A stretch of 15,062 bases of DNA from Clostridiales bacterium (GTDB lineage Bacteria > Bacillota > Clostridia > Oscillospirales > Oscillospiraceae): positions 1-15,062 of the forward strand of contig JAJBTD010000153.1 in assembly GCA_020861055.1 (NCBI GenBank), written 5' to 3'. A program made the translations under genes and the position numbers. The notes beneath the pieces are model-generated. The model saw nothing but the letters and a program-made list of their open reading frames with translations. It had not been told where the DNA came from and searched no databases. Below, piece by piece: positions 7,918 to 13,647 of the stretch (positions are counted from its first letter, which is position 1; every line of letters starts with the position of its first letter).

Positions 7918-9231
7918 ATGTCTTACGCCACCGACCGAAAGATCGAGCCGCTGCTCATGGCGGCGACCCTGGCGACACTGGAAAAGAAGCCGCCCCAGGA
8001 TTTGAAAAAAACAAAGGCCAAGCAGGACGAGCGCATCCATGCCCTCATGGTCCGGGCCTATGAGATCCCCTTTTATCGCGCCCGGTTCGAGGCCACCGGC
8101 ACCACCCCGGAGGACTACCACACCGCCGCCGACCTGTACAAGTTTCCCCTGCTGACCAAGGAGGAGCTGCGGGACTGGACGGACCGGGAGCTGGCGGAGC
8201 ACCCGGAGAAGTATCGGGACTGGCACGTCAACCCCACCAGCGGCTCCACCGGACTGCCCCTGAAAACCCTGTTCTCCCCCCGGGAGAACGCCGCCGCCCA
8301 GGCCAACTGGATGCGGGTGCTGATGATGGGGGGCTTTATCCCCATCGTCCACAAGAACCTCCACCGGCCCAACTCCCTCCACACCACCACCGGGGGCAAA
8401 AAGTCCCTGATGGCCAAACTGGTGGACACCCGTTGGAAGGAGATGTCCGACTCCATCAAAAACCGTATCCCCAGCGAGCAGCTGCTCCAGGAGATCAACG
8501 ACTACAAGCCCTATTTCCTCTACACCCACAAAAACGTCCTGGTGCGTGTGGCGAAGTACGCTAAGGAGAACCACCTCTACCTGTGGCAGCCCAAGCTGTA
8601 CGCCCCCATCAGCGAGATGCTGGACAGCCAGTCCGAGCGGCTGCTGCTGGAGATGTTTGGCCCTGGCCTGCTCAATGCCTACGGACTCTCCGAGGTGGGC
8701 AGCTGCGCCACCCGACTGCCGGGCAGTAAGGAGTTCGTGGTCAACAACGATACCCATGTCATCAATATCTATGACGACGACGGCAACCCGGCGGACAACG
8801 GCATGGCGGCGGTGACCCCCCTGTTCAAGACCGACCTGCCCCTCATCAACTACACCACTCGGGACCGGATGGAGAGCTACCAGAAGGAAGGCCTCCGCTT
8901 CATCACCGCCATCCTGGGCCGGATGAACGACGTCATCCGCCATAAGGACGGCTCCGTGACCGAGTGGGGCAATATCGAGGTGGTGGTGAACTACGCCACC
9001 AATCTGGACATCGTCCAGAGCCGGTTCATCCAGGAGAGCTATGACCGGATCCGCATCCAGCTGGTCAAGGACCCGGCCTCTGTCCTCAGCAACGAGGAGA
9101 TTGAACGGCGGTATACCGAGCTGTTTGCCCCGGTACTCAACCATGAGTTCCAGTTCGAGTACGAATGGCTGGAGGAGATCCCCGCCGACCCCAACGGCAA
9201 GCTGCGCATGATCGTGTGTAAGGTGAAGTAA
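7918..9231 (+). CDS. CapK/PaaK-like adenylate-forming enzyme
   Basis: A 437-residue protein of the phenylacetate-CoA ligase/CapK group of the ANL superfamily, which activates a carboxylic acid as an acyl-AMP and passes it to CoA or another acceptor. Motifs in order: P-loop PTSGSTGLPLK (106-116), NAYGLSEVG (253-261, adenine/acid site), NYTTRDR (311-317, with D316 as the likely ribose-binding Asp), LGRMNDVI (333-340, hinge) and a C-terminal lysine in DPNGKLRM (K428) at the place of the catalytic Lys. All key residues seem intact, so it is probably active. The ribosome site is AAGGGGAG (7905-7912), 16 nt after the ATP-grasp gene, and its stop abuts the next ATG (TAAATG). CapK-type enzymes recur in polysaccharide loci with mostly unknown acids. 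No carrier protein or CoA acyltransferase is visible nearby, so acid and acceptor remain open. Confidence 0.9.
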   Translation: MSYATDRKIEPLLMAATLATLEKKPPQDLKKTKAKQDERIHALMVRAYEIPFYRARFEATGTTPEDYHTAADLYKFPLLTKEELRDWTDRELAEHPEKYRDWHVNPTSGSTGLPLKTLFSPRENAAAQANWMRVLMMGGFIPIVHKNLHRPNSLHTTTGGKKSLMAKLVDTRWKEMSDSIKNRIPSEQLLQEINDYKPYFLYTHKNVLVRVAKYAKENHLYLWQPKLYAPISEMLDSQSERLLLEMFGPGLLNAYGLSEVGSCATRLPGSKEFVVNNDTHVINIYDDDGNPADNGMAAVTPLFKTDLPLINYTTRDRMESYQKEGLRFITAILGRMNDVIRHKDGSVTEWGNIEVVVNYATNLDIVQSRFIQESYDRIRIQLVKDPASVLSNEEIERRYTELFAPVLNHEFQFEYEWLEEIPADPNGKLRMIVCKVK

Positions 9232-9591
9232 ATGCTGAATCGTTTTTTGGATAAAAAACGCAACGTCTATCTCATGGCGCTGGCGGCCATATTTTGCGAG
9301 AGCTTTTCCTCCGTGTTTCTCAAGCAGGCGGGACTGGAGGAGTGGCTTTCCCCCCGTTATATCTTTTTCTATCTGTGCGCCATCGGTGTTATGGGCATCT
9401 ATGCCGTCGCCTGGCAGCTCATTTTGGAGAAGCTGCCGCTGACAACGGCCTATCTGCGCAAGGGAATCACCTATGTGCTCATCTTTATCTGGGCGGCTGT
9501 GATCTTTGGGGAGGAGATCACCGTGCAGCAGATCGTGGGCATCGTCATTATTATTGCGGGAATGGTGGTGAGCATGTCCGATGGCCAGTAG
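9232..9591 (+). CDS. SMR/EmrE-like membrane protein, subunit with conserved Glu (candidate flippase)
   Basis: A 119-residue, four-helix protein of the small multidrug resistance/EamA fold. In helix 1 FCESFSSVFLKQAG places E23 eight residues before K31, the same spacing as E14 and K22 of EmrE, so the coupling glutamate is kept. Later features also fit SMR proteins: PLTTAYLRKGITYVL (about residues 69-83), then FGEEIT and a final helix GIVIIIAGMVV. It begins directly after the stop of the CapK-like gene (TAAATG) and overlaps the next SMR gene by 11 nt, so the two are probably coupled and form a heterodimer. ArnE/ArnF, an SMR-related pair, flip undecaprenyl-phosphate-L-Ara4N in enterobacteria; the same job for the lipid-linked amino sugar here is the likely role. 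A true drug exporter is possible but less fitting in this operon. Confidence 0.87.
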   Translation: MLNRFLDKKRNVYLMALAAIFCESFSSVFLKQAGLEEWLSPRYIFFYLCAIGVMGIYAVAWQLILEKLPLTTAYLRKGITYVLIFIWAAVIFGEEITVQQIVGIVIIIAGMVVSMSDGQ

Positions 9592-9916
9592 CTACGCCTA
9601 TGCGATCGCGGCGGTGCTCCTCTCCTCTGCATCTCAGGTGATCCTGAAAAAACGGGCGAACAATGCGCCCAAAAGCTTTTGGAAGAAGTTCCTGAACGCC
9701 CCGGTAATCTTTTCCTATTGCCTCCTCTTCCTGTCCATGATGCTCAACTCTCTGGCGCTGCGGGAGGTGGACATGGCGGTGCTGCCCTGCATCACCGCCA
9801 CCTCCTTCCTGTGGATCATGATTCTGTCTGAGATTTTCCTGGGAGAGAAGCCTACCCGCAGAAAGGTAATCGGCGTCGCCATGATACTGGTGGGCGTCGT
9901 CGTCTCCCATCTGTAG
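9581..9916 (+). CDS. SMR/ArnE-F-like membrane protein, second subunit lacking Glu (candidate flippase)
   Basis: A 111-residue, four-helix partner of the preceding SMR protein. Helix 1 reads VLLSSASQVILKKRA (12-26). Using K23 as anchor, the residue at the EmrE E14 position is S15, so the coupling acid is absent, and the SSASQ pattern resembles the S.AGQ/S.AQ of ArnE and ArnF as I recall them. The C-terminus keeps SEIFLGEKPTRRKVIG followed by a helix to the end (VVVSHL). ATG 9581 lies within the end of the upstream gene (11-nt overlap), with GGTGAG at 9567-9572 as ribosome site. The asymmetry of the two subunits argues for a heteromeric transporter. RmlA follows after 28 nt. Substrate assignment as a flipped undecaprenyl-phosphate sugar is inference from context. 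Confidence 0.87.
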   Translation: MASSYAYAIAAVLLSSASQVILKKRANNAPKSFWKKFLNAPVIFSYCLLFLSMMLNSLALREVDMAVLPCITATSFLWIMILSEIFLGEKPTRRKVIGVAMILVGVVVSHL

Positions 9917-9944
9917 AGAGAAGAAAAGAGAAAGGAGAACACAG

Positions 9945-10868
9945 ATGAAAGGCATTATCCTGGCCGGAGGCTCCGGCACTCGGCTGTACCCCCTGACACG
10001 GGTCACATCCAAGCAGCTGCTCCCGGTGTACGACAAGCCCATGATCTATTACCCTCTTTCCACCCTAATGCTGGCGGGGATACGGGATATCCTCATCATC
10101 TCCACCCCCCAGGACATTCCCCGGTTTCAGGAGCTGATGGAGGACGGAAGCCAGTTCGGCGTTAACCTTTCCTACGCGGTGCAGCCCAAGCCGGAGGGAT
10201 TGGCCCAGGCGTTTCTCATCGGTGAGGAGTTCATCGGGGACGACAGCTGCGCCATGATATTGGGAGACAACATCTTCTATGGCAGCGGATTTTCCCACAC
10301 TCTGCGCTCGGCGACGAGGGCGGCCAAACGGGGCAAGGCCACTGTCTTTGGCTACTACGTCAACGACCCGGAGCGGTTCGGCGTGGTGGAGTTTGACGGG
10401 GACGGCAAGGTGCTCTCCGTGGAGGAGAAGCCGGAGCATCCCAAGAGCAACTATGCCATCACCGGGCTGTACTTCTATCCCGCCGGTGTGGCGGAGAAGG
10501 CCAAACAGGTGGAATTCTCTCCCAGAGGGGAGTTGGAGATCACCTCCCTCAACGAGCTCTATCTGAACGAGGGCAGCCTGTCGGTGGAGCTGCTGGGCCG
10601 GGGCTATGCCTGGCTGGACACCGGCACCATGGACAGTCTGGTGGAGGCCGCCCTGTTCGTGCGCATGGTGGAGCAGCGCCAGGGCATCAAGATCTCCGCC
10701 CCGGAGGAGATCGCCTACCGCTATGAGTGGATCGACCGGGACGCTCTGCTGGCGTCCGCTGCCAAATACGGCAAATCCCCCTATGGCCACCATCTGAAAA
10801 ACGTGGCGGACAGCAAGGTGATCAGCTCGGTGCGAAAGAGAGACGACGGGAGGAAACCGCAGAAATGA
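9945..10868 (+). CDS. rmlA: Glucose-1-phosphate thymidylyltransferase RmlA (RfbA)
   Basis: A 307-residue nucleotidyltransferase that makes dTDP-glucose from dTTP and glucose 1-phosphate in the cytoplasm, the first step toward dTDP-deoxysugars. The signature is textbook: GIILAGGSGTRLYPLT (3-18), SKQLLPVYDKPMIYYPLS (22-39), QPKPEGLAQAF (80-90), ILGDNIFYG (105-113, D108 for Mg2+), FGVVEFD and VEEKPEHPKSNYA (sugar-binding part), and AWLDTGTMDSL. The C-terminal segment after about residue 240 matches the housekeeping RmlA type; total length slightly exceeds the usual ~290. The ribosome site is AAAGGAGA (9931-9938). The stop overlaps the start of rmlB in ATGA, giving translational coupling. Since only rmlA and rmlB are here, its product likely feeds the aminotransferase encoded at 3322-4461. 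Confidence 0.96.
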   Translation: MKGIILAGGSGTRLYPLTRVTSKQLLPVYDKPMIYYPLSTLMLAGIRDILIISTPQDIPRFQELMEDGSQFGVNLSYAVQPKPEGLAQAFLIGEEFIGDDSCAMILGDNIFYGSGFSHTLRSATRAAKRGKATVFGYYVNDPERFGVVEFDGDGKVLSVEEKPEHPKSNYAITGLYFYPAGVAEKAKQVEFSPRGELEITSLNELYLNEGSLSVELLGRGYAWLDTGTMDSLVEAALFVRMVEQRQGIKISAPEEIAYRYEWIDRDALLASAAKYGKSPYGHHLKNVADSKVISSVRKRDDGRKPQK

Positions 10869-11884
10869 CGTACATCGTGACCGGCGGAGCCGGATTTATC
10901 GGCTCCAACTTTATCTTCTATATGCGCAAGCAGCACCCGGAGGACCGGATCGTCTGCCTGGACAAGCTGACCTACGCGGGCAATCTCTCCACGCTGGCCC
11001 CGGTGATGGACGACCCCGGTTTCCGGTTCGTCAGGGGCGATATCTGTGACCGGGCGGCGGTGGAACGGCTCTTTGAGGAGGAGCACCCAGACGTGGTGGT
11101 GAACTTTGCCGCGGAGAGCCATGTGGACCGCTCCATCGAGGACCCAGGCATTTTCCTCCAGACCAATATCATCGGCACCGCCACCCTGATGGACGCCTGC
11201 CGGAAGTACGGCATCACCCGGTATCACCAGGTCTCCACTGACGAGGTCTACGGAGACCTGCCCCTGGACCGGCCCGACCTGTTCTTCACCGAGGAGACCC
11301 CCATCCACACCAGTTCCCCCTACAGCTCCTCTAAGGCGGGGGCCGACCTGCTGGTGCTGGCCTATCACCGGACCTACGGCCTGCCGGTGACGGTGAGCCG
11401 CTGCTCCAACAACTACGGCCCCTATCACTTCCCGGAAAAGCTCATCCCTCTGATGATTGCCAACGCCCTAAACGACAAGCCCCTGCCCGTCTACGGCGAG
11501 GGGAAGAACGTCCGGGACTGGCTGTATGTGGAGGATCACTGCAAGGCCATCGACCTGGTGGTGCGCAAGGGCCGGGTAGGCGAGGTGTACAACATCGGCG
11601 GTCACAACGAGATGGCGAACATCGACATCGTCAAGCTCATCTGCCAGGAGCTGGGTAAACCGGAGAGCCTCATCACCTTCGTCACCGACCGGAAGGGCCA
11701 CGATATGCGCTACGCCATCGACCCCACCAAGATACACAATGAGCTGGGCTGGCTGCCGGAGACAAGGTTCCGGGACGGCATCAAAAAGACCATTCAGTGG
11801 TATCTGGACAATCGGGAATGGTGGGAGACCATCATCTCCGGAGAATATCAGAACTATTACGAGAAAATGTACGGGAACCGGTGA
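10865..11884 (+). CDS. rmlB: dTDP-glucose 4,6-dehydratase RmlB (RfbB)
   Basis: A 339-residue extended short-chain dehydrogenase/reductase that converts dTDP-glucose to dTDP-4-keto-6-deoxy-D-glucose with tightly bound NAD+. Visible: NAD-binding TGGAGFIGSNF (6-16), LDKLTYAGN (32-40), NFAAESHVDRSI (80-91), the catalytic triple S/TDE in QVSTDEVYGD (122-131: T125, D126, E127), Y153 and K157 in SPYSSSKAGADLLV, and NNYGPYHFPEKLIPL in the substrate part. Family length is ~340-360, so it is complete. The start at 10865 gives the ATGA overlap with rmlA; an in-frame ATG at 10727 lies deep inside rmlA and is rejected. Its product is the direct substrate of the WecE-like enzyme in the same unit, so RmlA, RmlB and WecE form a complete three-step route to a 4-amino-4,6-dideoxyhexose donor. 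Confidence 0.96.
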   Translation: MTYIVTGGAGFIGSNFIFYMRKQHPEDRIVCLDKLTYAGNLSTLAPVMDDPGFRFVRGDICDRAAVERLFEEEHPDVVVNFAAESHVDRSIEDPGIFLQTNIIGTATLMDACRKYGITRYHQVSTDEVYGDLPLDRPDLFFTEETPIHTSSPYSSSKAGADLLVLAYHRTYGLPVTVSRCSNNYGPYHFPEKLIPLMIANALNDKPLPVYGEGKNVRDWLYVEDHCKAIDLVVRKGRVGEVYNIGGHNEMANIDIVKLICQELGKPESLITFVTDRKGHDMRYAIDPTKIHNELGWLPETRFRDGIKKTIQWYLDNREWWETIISGEYQNYYEKMYGNR

Positions 11885-11938
11885 CGGAGGGACAAGGGCG
11901 TCCCCCATCGGCGCACCCCTGACAGAGAGGAGACGCCC

Positions 11939-12628
11939 ATGCTGGGGACGATCGTCAATACCTGCTGTATCCTGACGGGCAGCGTGGTGGGCAGCCTGGT
12001 GAAACGGGGCCTGAAGCCGGAGTATCAGTCGGCGCTGTTCACCGCCTGCGGCCTGGCCGCCACCGGCCTGGGCATCAACTCGGTGGTGCAGAATATGCCC
12101 AACAGTCAGTATCCGGTGCTGTTCATCATCAGCCTGGCCCTGGGGGGCCTGGTGGGGACGGCCCTGGACCTGAACGGACGGTTCCACCGCCTGACGGAGA
12201 GCCGCTCCGGGTCGGGCAGCCGGCTGGGGGAGGGGCTGTCTACCGCCATCCTCCTGTTCTGTATCGGCACCCTCTCCATCCTTGGCCCCATCAACAGCGC
12301 CCTCTACGGGGACAACACCTATCTGTTCACCAACGCCACCCTGGATCTGGTGACCTCCATGGTGCTGGCCTCCACCTACGGCATCGGCATCGCCATCGCC
12401 GGTGGCGTCCTGTTCTGTTGGCAGGGGGCGATTTACCTCCTGGCTACTCTCCTGGGTTCCTTCATGACGGAGTCCATGATGACCGAAATCTCCATTGTGG
12501 GCGGCTTTCTCATCGCCAGCTCCGGCCTGAGCATCCTGGGCATCAAGGACTGCAAGACCCTGAACCTGCTCCCCGCCCTGGCGATTCCGGTGCTATGGGT
12601 AGCCCTGGCCGGGTGGCTGGGGCTCTGA
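11939..12628 (+). CDS. DUF554 family membrane protein (YdfK/YqgA-like)
   Basis: A 229-residue polytopic protein of the DUF554 family (B. subtilis YdfK, E. coli YqgA), whose function is not established. The family pattern is clear: MLGTIVNTCCILTGSVVG at the N-terminus, CGLAATGLGI (37-46), LGGLVGTALDLNGR (68-81), the central FCIGTLSILGPINSAL.GD (107-125), then LDLVTSMVLASTYGIGIA (135-152) and WQGAI. About six or seven helices fill the length, which is normal for the family. The ribosome site is AGAGAGGAGA, just before the ATG. It lies 54 nt after rmlB in the same direction and ends shortly before the strong hairpin at 12682-12713, so it may share the transcript. There is no known link to amino-sugar metabolism; it may simply be a neighbour. 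Confidence 0.9.
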   Translation: MLGTIVNTCCILTGSVVGSLVKRGLKPEYQSALFTACGLAATGLGINSVVQNMPNSQYPVLFIISLALGGLVGTALDLNGRFHRLTESRSGSGSRLGEGLSTAILLFCIGTLSILGPINSALYGDNTYLFTNATLDLVTSMVLASTYGIGIAIAGGVLFCWQGAIYLLATLLGSFMTESMMTEISIVGGFLIASSGLSILGIKDCKTLNLLPALAIPVLWVALAGWLGL

Positions 12629-12681
12629 AATGGCTCCCTTGACATGCCCTCGATACAATTTCATCTTGACCTAAGCCAGAC

Positions 12682-12720
12682 AAGAGGCCCATCCCTCACG
12701 GGATGAGCCTCTTTGTTATG
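12682..12720 (+). terminator. Rho-independent terminator at the end of the glycan operon
   Basis: AAGAGGCCCATCCC (12682-12695) and GGGATGAGCCTCTT (12700-12713) form a 14-bp stem with one mismatch and a TCAC loop, followed by TTTGTTAT. It lies 54 nt after the DUF554 stop and ends the rightward unit. The left-running phage genes end at 12766 or 12828, so the hairpin could also stop them, though the T-tract fits only the + strand well. Confidence 0.85.
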
Positions 12721-12765
12721 CGATAAATCCCAGGCTGCTTTCAGCGTCCATAAACGGGTCCTCGA

Positions 12766-12831
12766 CTACCGCCCCACCATGGCCAGGACATACGCTGCCG
12801 CGCCCAGCACGACCTCTGCCAGCCGCTTCAC
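12766..12831 (-). CDS. Possible 21-residue membrane peptide coupled to the holin
   Basis: A tiny frame starts at GTG 12831-12829, overlapping the holin stop codon as GTGA, and ends at TAG 12768-12766. An exact GGAGGT ribosome site (read on the - strand, about 12842-12837) stands six nt before the GTG, inside the holin gene. The product MKRLAEVVLGAAAYVLAMVGR would have a short hydrophobic helix (about residues 5-19) with basic residues at both ends. Such a position and a perfect Shine-Dalgarno sequence are unlikely to be accidental, and the frame ends before the terminator. I know of no named family; it could be an accessory lysis peptide or the remnant of a longer gene. It is too short for confidence from sequence alone. 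Confidence 0.4.
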   Translation of the reverse strand: MKRLAEVVLGAAAYVLAMVGR

Positions 12832-13043
12832 CCGTCTACCTCCGGCAGACCGGCCACGCTGGTCAGCAGGGACAGGATACCCGCCAGCAGAGCGGCGCTC
12901 CCCACTGCCAGCCAGTCCACGTCCCCCATCACAGCAGACGTGCCGATAGCGGCAACCGCAGTCTGTGCAATCGTCTTGACGGCACGAACCCCCGCCGCCC
13001 TGAGCCATGCGCTGTTGGTGATTCTCTCAATAATGGTGTTCAT
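12828..13043 (-). CDS. Phage holin (r1t-like)
   Basis: A 71-residue membrane protein. Phage r1t-type holins are small proteins with two helices that form the membrane lesion letting endolysin reach the wall. The sequence fits: a short N-terminal part with WLRAAGVRAVKTIAQTAV (14-31), helix 1 over about 24-41, a VDWLAVGSAALLAGILS segment with helix 2 (about 43-63), and a short acidic end (GLPEVDG). R..G.RA.KT.AQTA followed by V.W is the pattern I associate with this group in gut Clostridia. The ribosome site AAAGGAA precedes the ATG. Neighbours upstream are tail genes and a membrane-anchored coiled-coil protein, the usual late-gene context. No lysin gene follows, which is odd for a complete phage. 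Confidence 0.85.
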   Translation of the reverse strand: MNTIIERITNSAWLRAAGVRAVKTIAQTAVAAIGTSAVMGDVDWLAVGSAALLAGILSLLTSVAGLPEVDG

Positions 13044-13074
13044 GTTTTCACGTTCCTTTCTAGGAAAATATGGT

Positions 13075-13168
13075 CTCTCCCTCCGTCACGGCTTGCGCCG
13101 TGCCACCTCCCTCAAGGAGGGAGGCAAGAGGTCTATGTAAATCCCTTGGCTCCCTCTCTGAGGGAGAA
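13075..13168. repeat. Palindromic CTCCCTC repeat element (REP/MITE-like)
   Basis: A ~93-nt non-coding element with three hairpins: CACGGC/GCCGTG (13087-13092 with 13097-13102, TTGC loop), CCTCCCTC/GAGGGAGG (13106-13113 with 13117-13124) and CTCCCTC/GAGGGAG (13150-13156 with 13160-13166). TCTCCCTC (13076-13083) and its complement GAGGGAGA (13160-13167) bound it as short terminal inverted repeats. Similar CTCCCTC..CACGGC repeats are, as I recall, scattered in Oscillospiraceae genomes. Here it fills the gap between the 91-residue phage gene and the holin and could act as an attenuator. Confidence 0.65.
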
Positions 13169-13175
13169 AATGATT

Positions 13176-13451
13176 TCACTTCTTCGCCTGTTCCAAATCC
13201 TCGATACGGTGGTTGGCAACTTTAATTTGTTCATCCATCACGGCTTCATGCTGTTCCAGCTTGTATGTCCGCTCGATGACCTCATTGTGCTTGCCGACCT
13301 TTTTCTCCAGCTCCTCCAGCCGGTAAGTGATGAGGGCGGTGGTCTTGTCCGCCTGTTTCCGCTGGGCGCTGGCCTGGACCGCATTGTTTATCATGCAGAC
13401 GATGAGAGCGGAAAAGGCGGAGATAATACTGGCAAGAATCGTCTCACTCAT
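13176..13451 (-). CDS. Small phage protein with membrane helix and coiled coil
   Basis: A 91-residue protein. One hydrophobic helix lies near the N-terminus (ILASIISAFSALIVCMI, about residues 4-20). A long charged region follows, with coiled-coil character: YRLEELEKKVGKHNEVIERTYKLEQ, given here in two parts as YRLEELEKKVGKHN and EVIERTYKLEQ. Proteins of this layout sit just before the holin in many Firmicutes phages and resemble XhlA-type or DUF7365 proteins; the exact family is uncertain. The start at 13451 was chosen because GGGAGGGCGAGG precedes it and it overlaps the previous gene's stop by 8 nt; a longer frame reaching 13505 would add an arginine-rich stretch that reads as an out-of-frame part of the upstream gene. 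It probably helps assemble or regulate the lysis complex at the membrane; this is inference from position. Confidence 0.75.
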   Translation of the reverse strand: MSETILASIISAFSALIVCMINNAVQASAQRKQADKTTALITYRLEELEKKVGKHNEVIERTYKLEQHEAVMDEQIKVANHRIEDLEQAKK

Positions 13452-13644
13452 TCGCCTCGCCCTCCCGTTTGGCCTTCGCCGCCTCCTGGGCCTTCTCCTG
13501 CTCAATGGCCTGCTGTTCCAGGCTCACCACCTGGAGCCGTACAATGTCCAGACAGAGCCGGACATTGGTGGGCGGCAGCTTGCACTCGTTGATGAGCTGC
13601 GCCAGCTTCTCCATAAATTCATTGGTCGCTCCGTTGATTCCCAT
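13444..13644 (-). CDS. Small conserved-looking phage protein, unknown function
   Basis: A 66-residue soluble protein beginning MGINGATNEFMEKLAQLINE, followed by CKLPPTNVRLCLDIVRLQV and a charged helical tail rich in Glu, Lys and Ala (QQAIEQEKAQEAAKAKREG). It has no signal peptide or membrane segment. The gene starts 3 nt after the stop of the CBM-containing tail protein and its stop overlaps the next start by 8 nt, so it is firmly inside the phage late operon. I do not recognise a family with a known role; small helical proteins at this place in Siphoviridae-like modules are usually annotated only as hypothetical phage proteins. The tight overlaps and its open frame on the coding strand of the operon support that it is real. 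Confidence 0.7.
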   Translation of the reverse strand: MGINGATNEFMEKLAQLINECKLPPTNVRLCLDIVRLQVVSLEQQAIEQEKAQEAAKAKREGEANE

Positions 13645-13647
13645 GAT

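Noticed and set aside
7888..9144. Long open frame (418 codons) on the - strand opposite the CapK-like gene.
   Set aside because: Gly/Val/His-rich antisense translation with no domain; the + strand has intact ANL motifs.
11889..11904. Inverted repeat GGGAC/GTCCC between rmlB and the DUF554 gene as a possible terminator.
   Set aside because: The stem is only 5 bp and no T-tract follows; it probably does not end transcription.
12639..12659. TTGACA (12639-12644) followed by TACAAT (12654-12659), resembling a promoter.
   Set aside because: The spacer is only 9 nt, too short for a sigma-A promoter, and a terminator lies directly downstream with no + strand gene after it.
12766..13008. 80-codon - strand frame overlapping the holin in another phase.
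   Set aside because: The upstream part is Cys/Gly/Arg-rich out-of-frame translation of the holin. Only its last 21 codons, starting at GTG 12831, have their own ribosome site; they are listed separately.
12631..13155. Shared TGGCTCCCT at 12631-12639 and 13147-13155 as possible attachment-site core repeats.
   Set aside because: Nine nt is short, the second copy belongs to the palindromic repeat element, and both lie on the same side of the phage genes.
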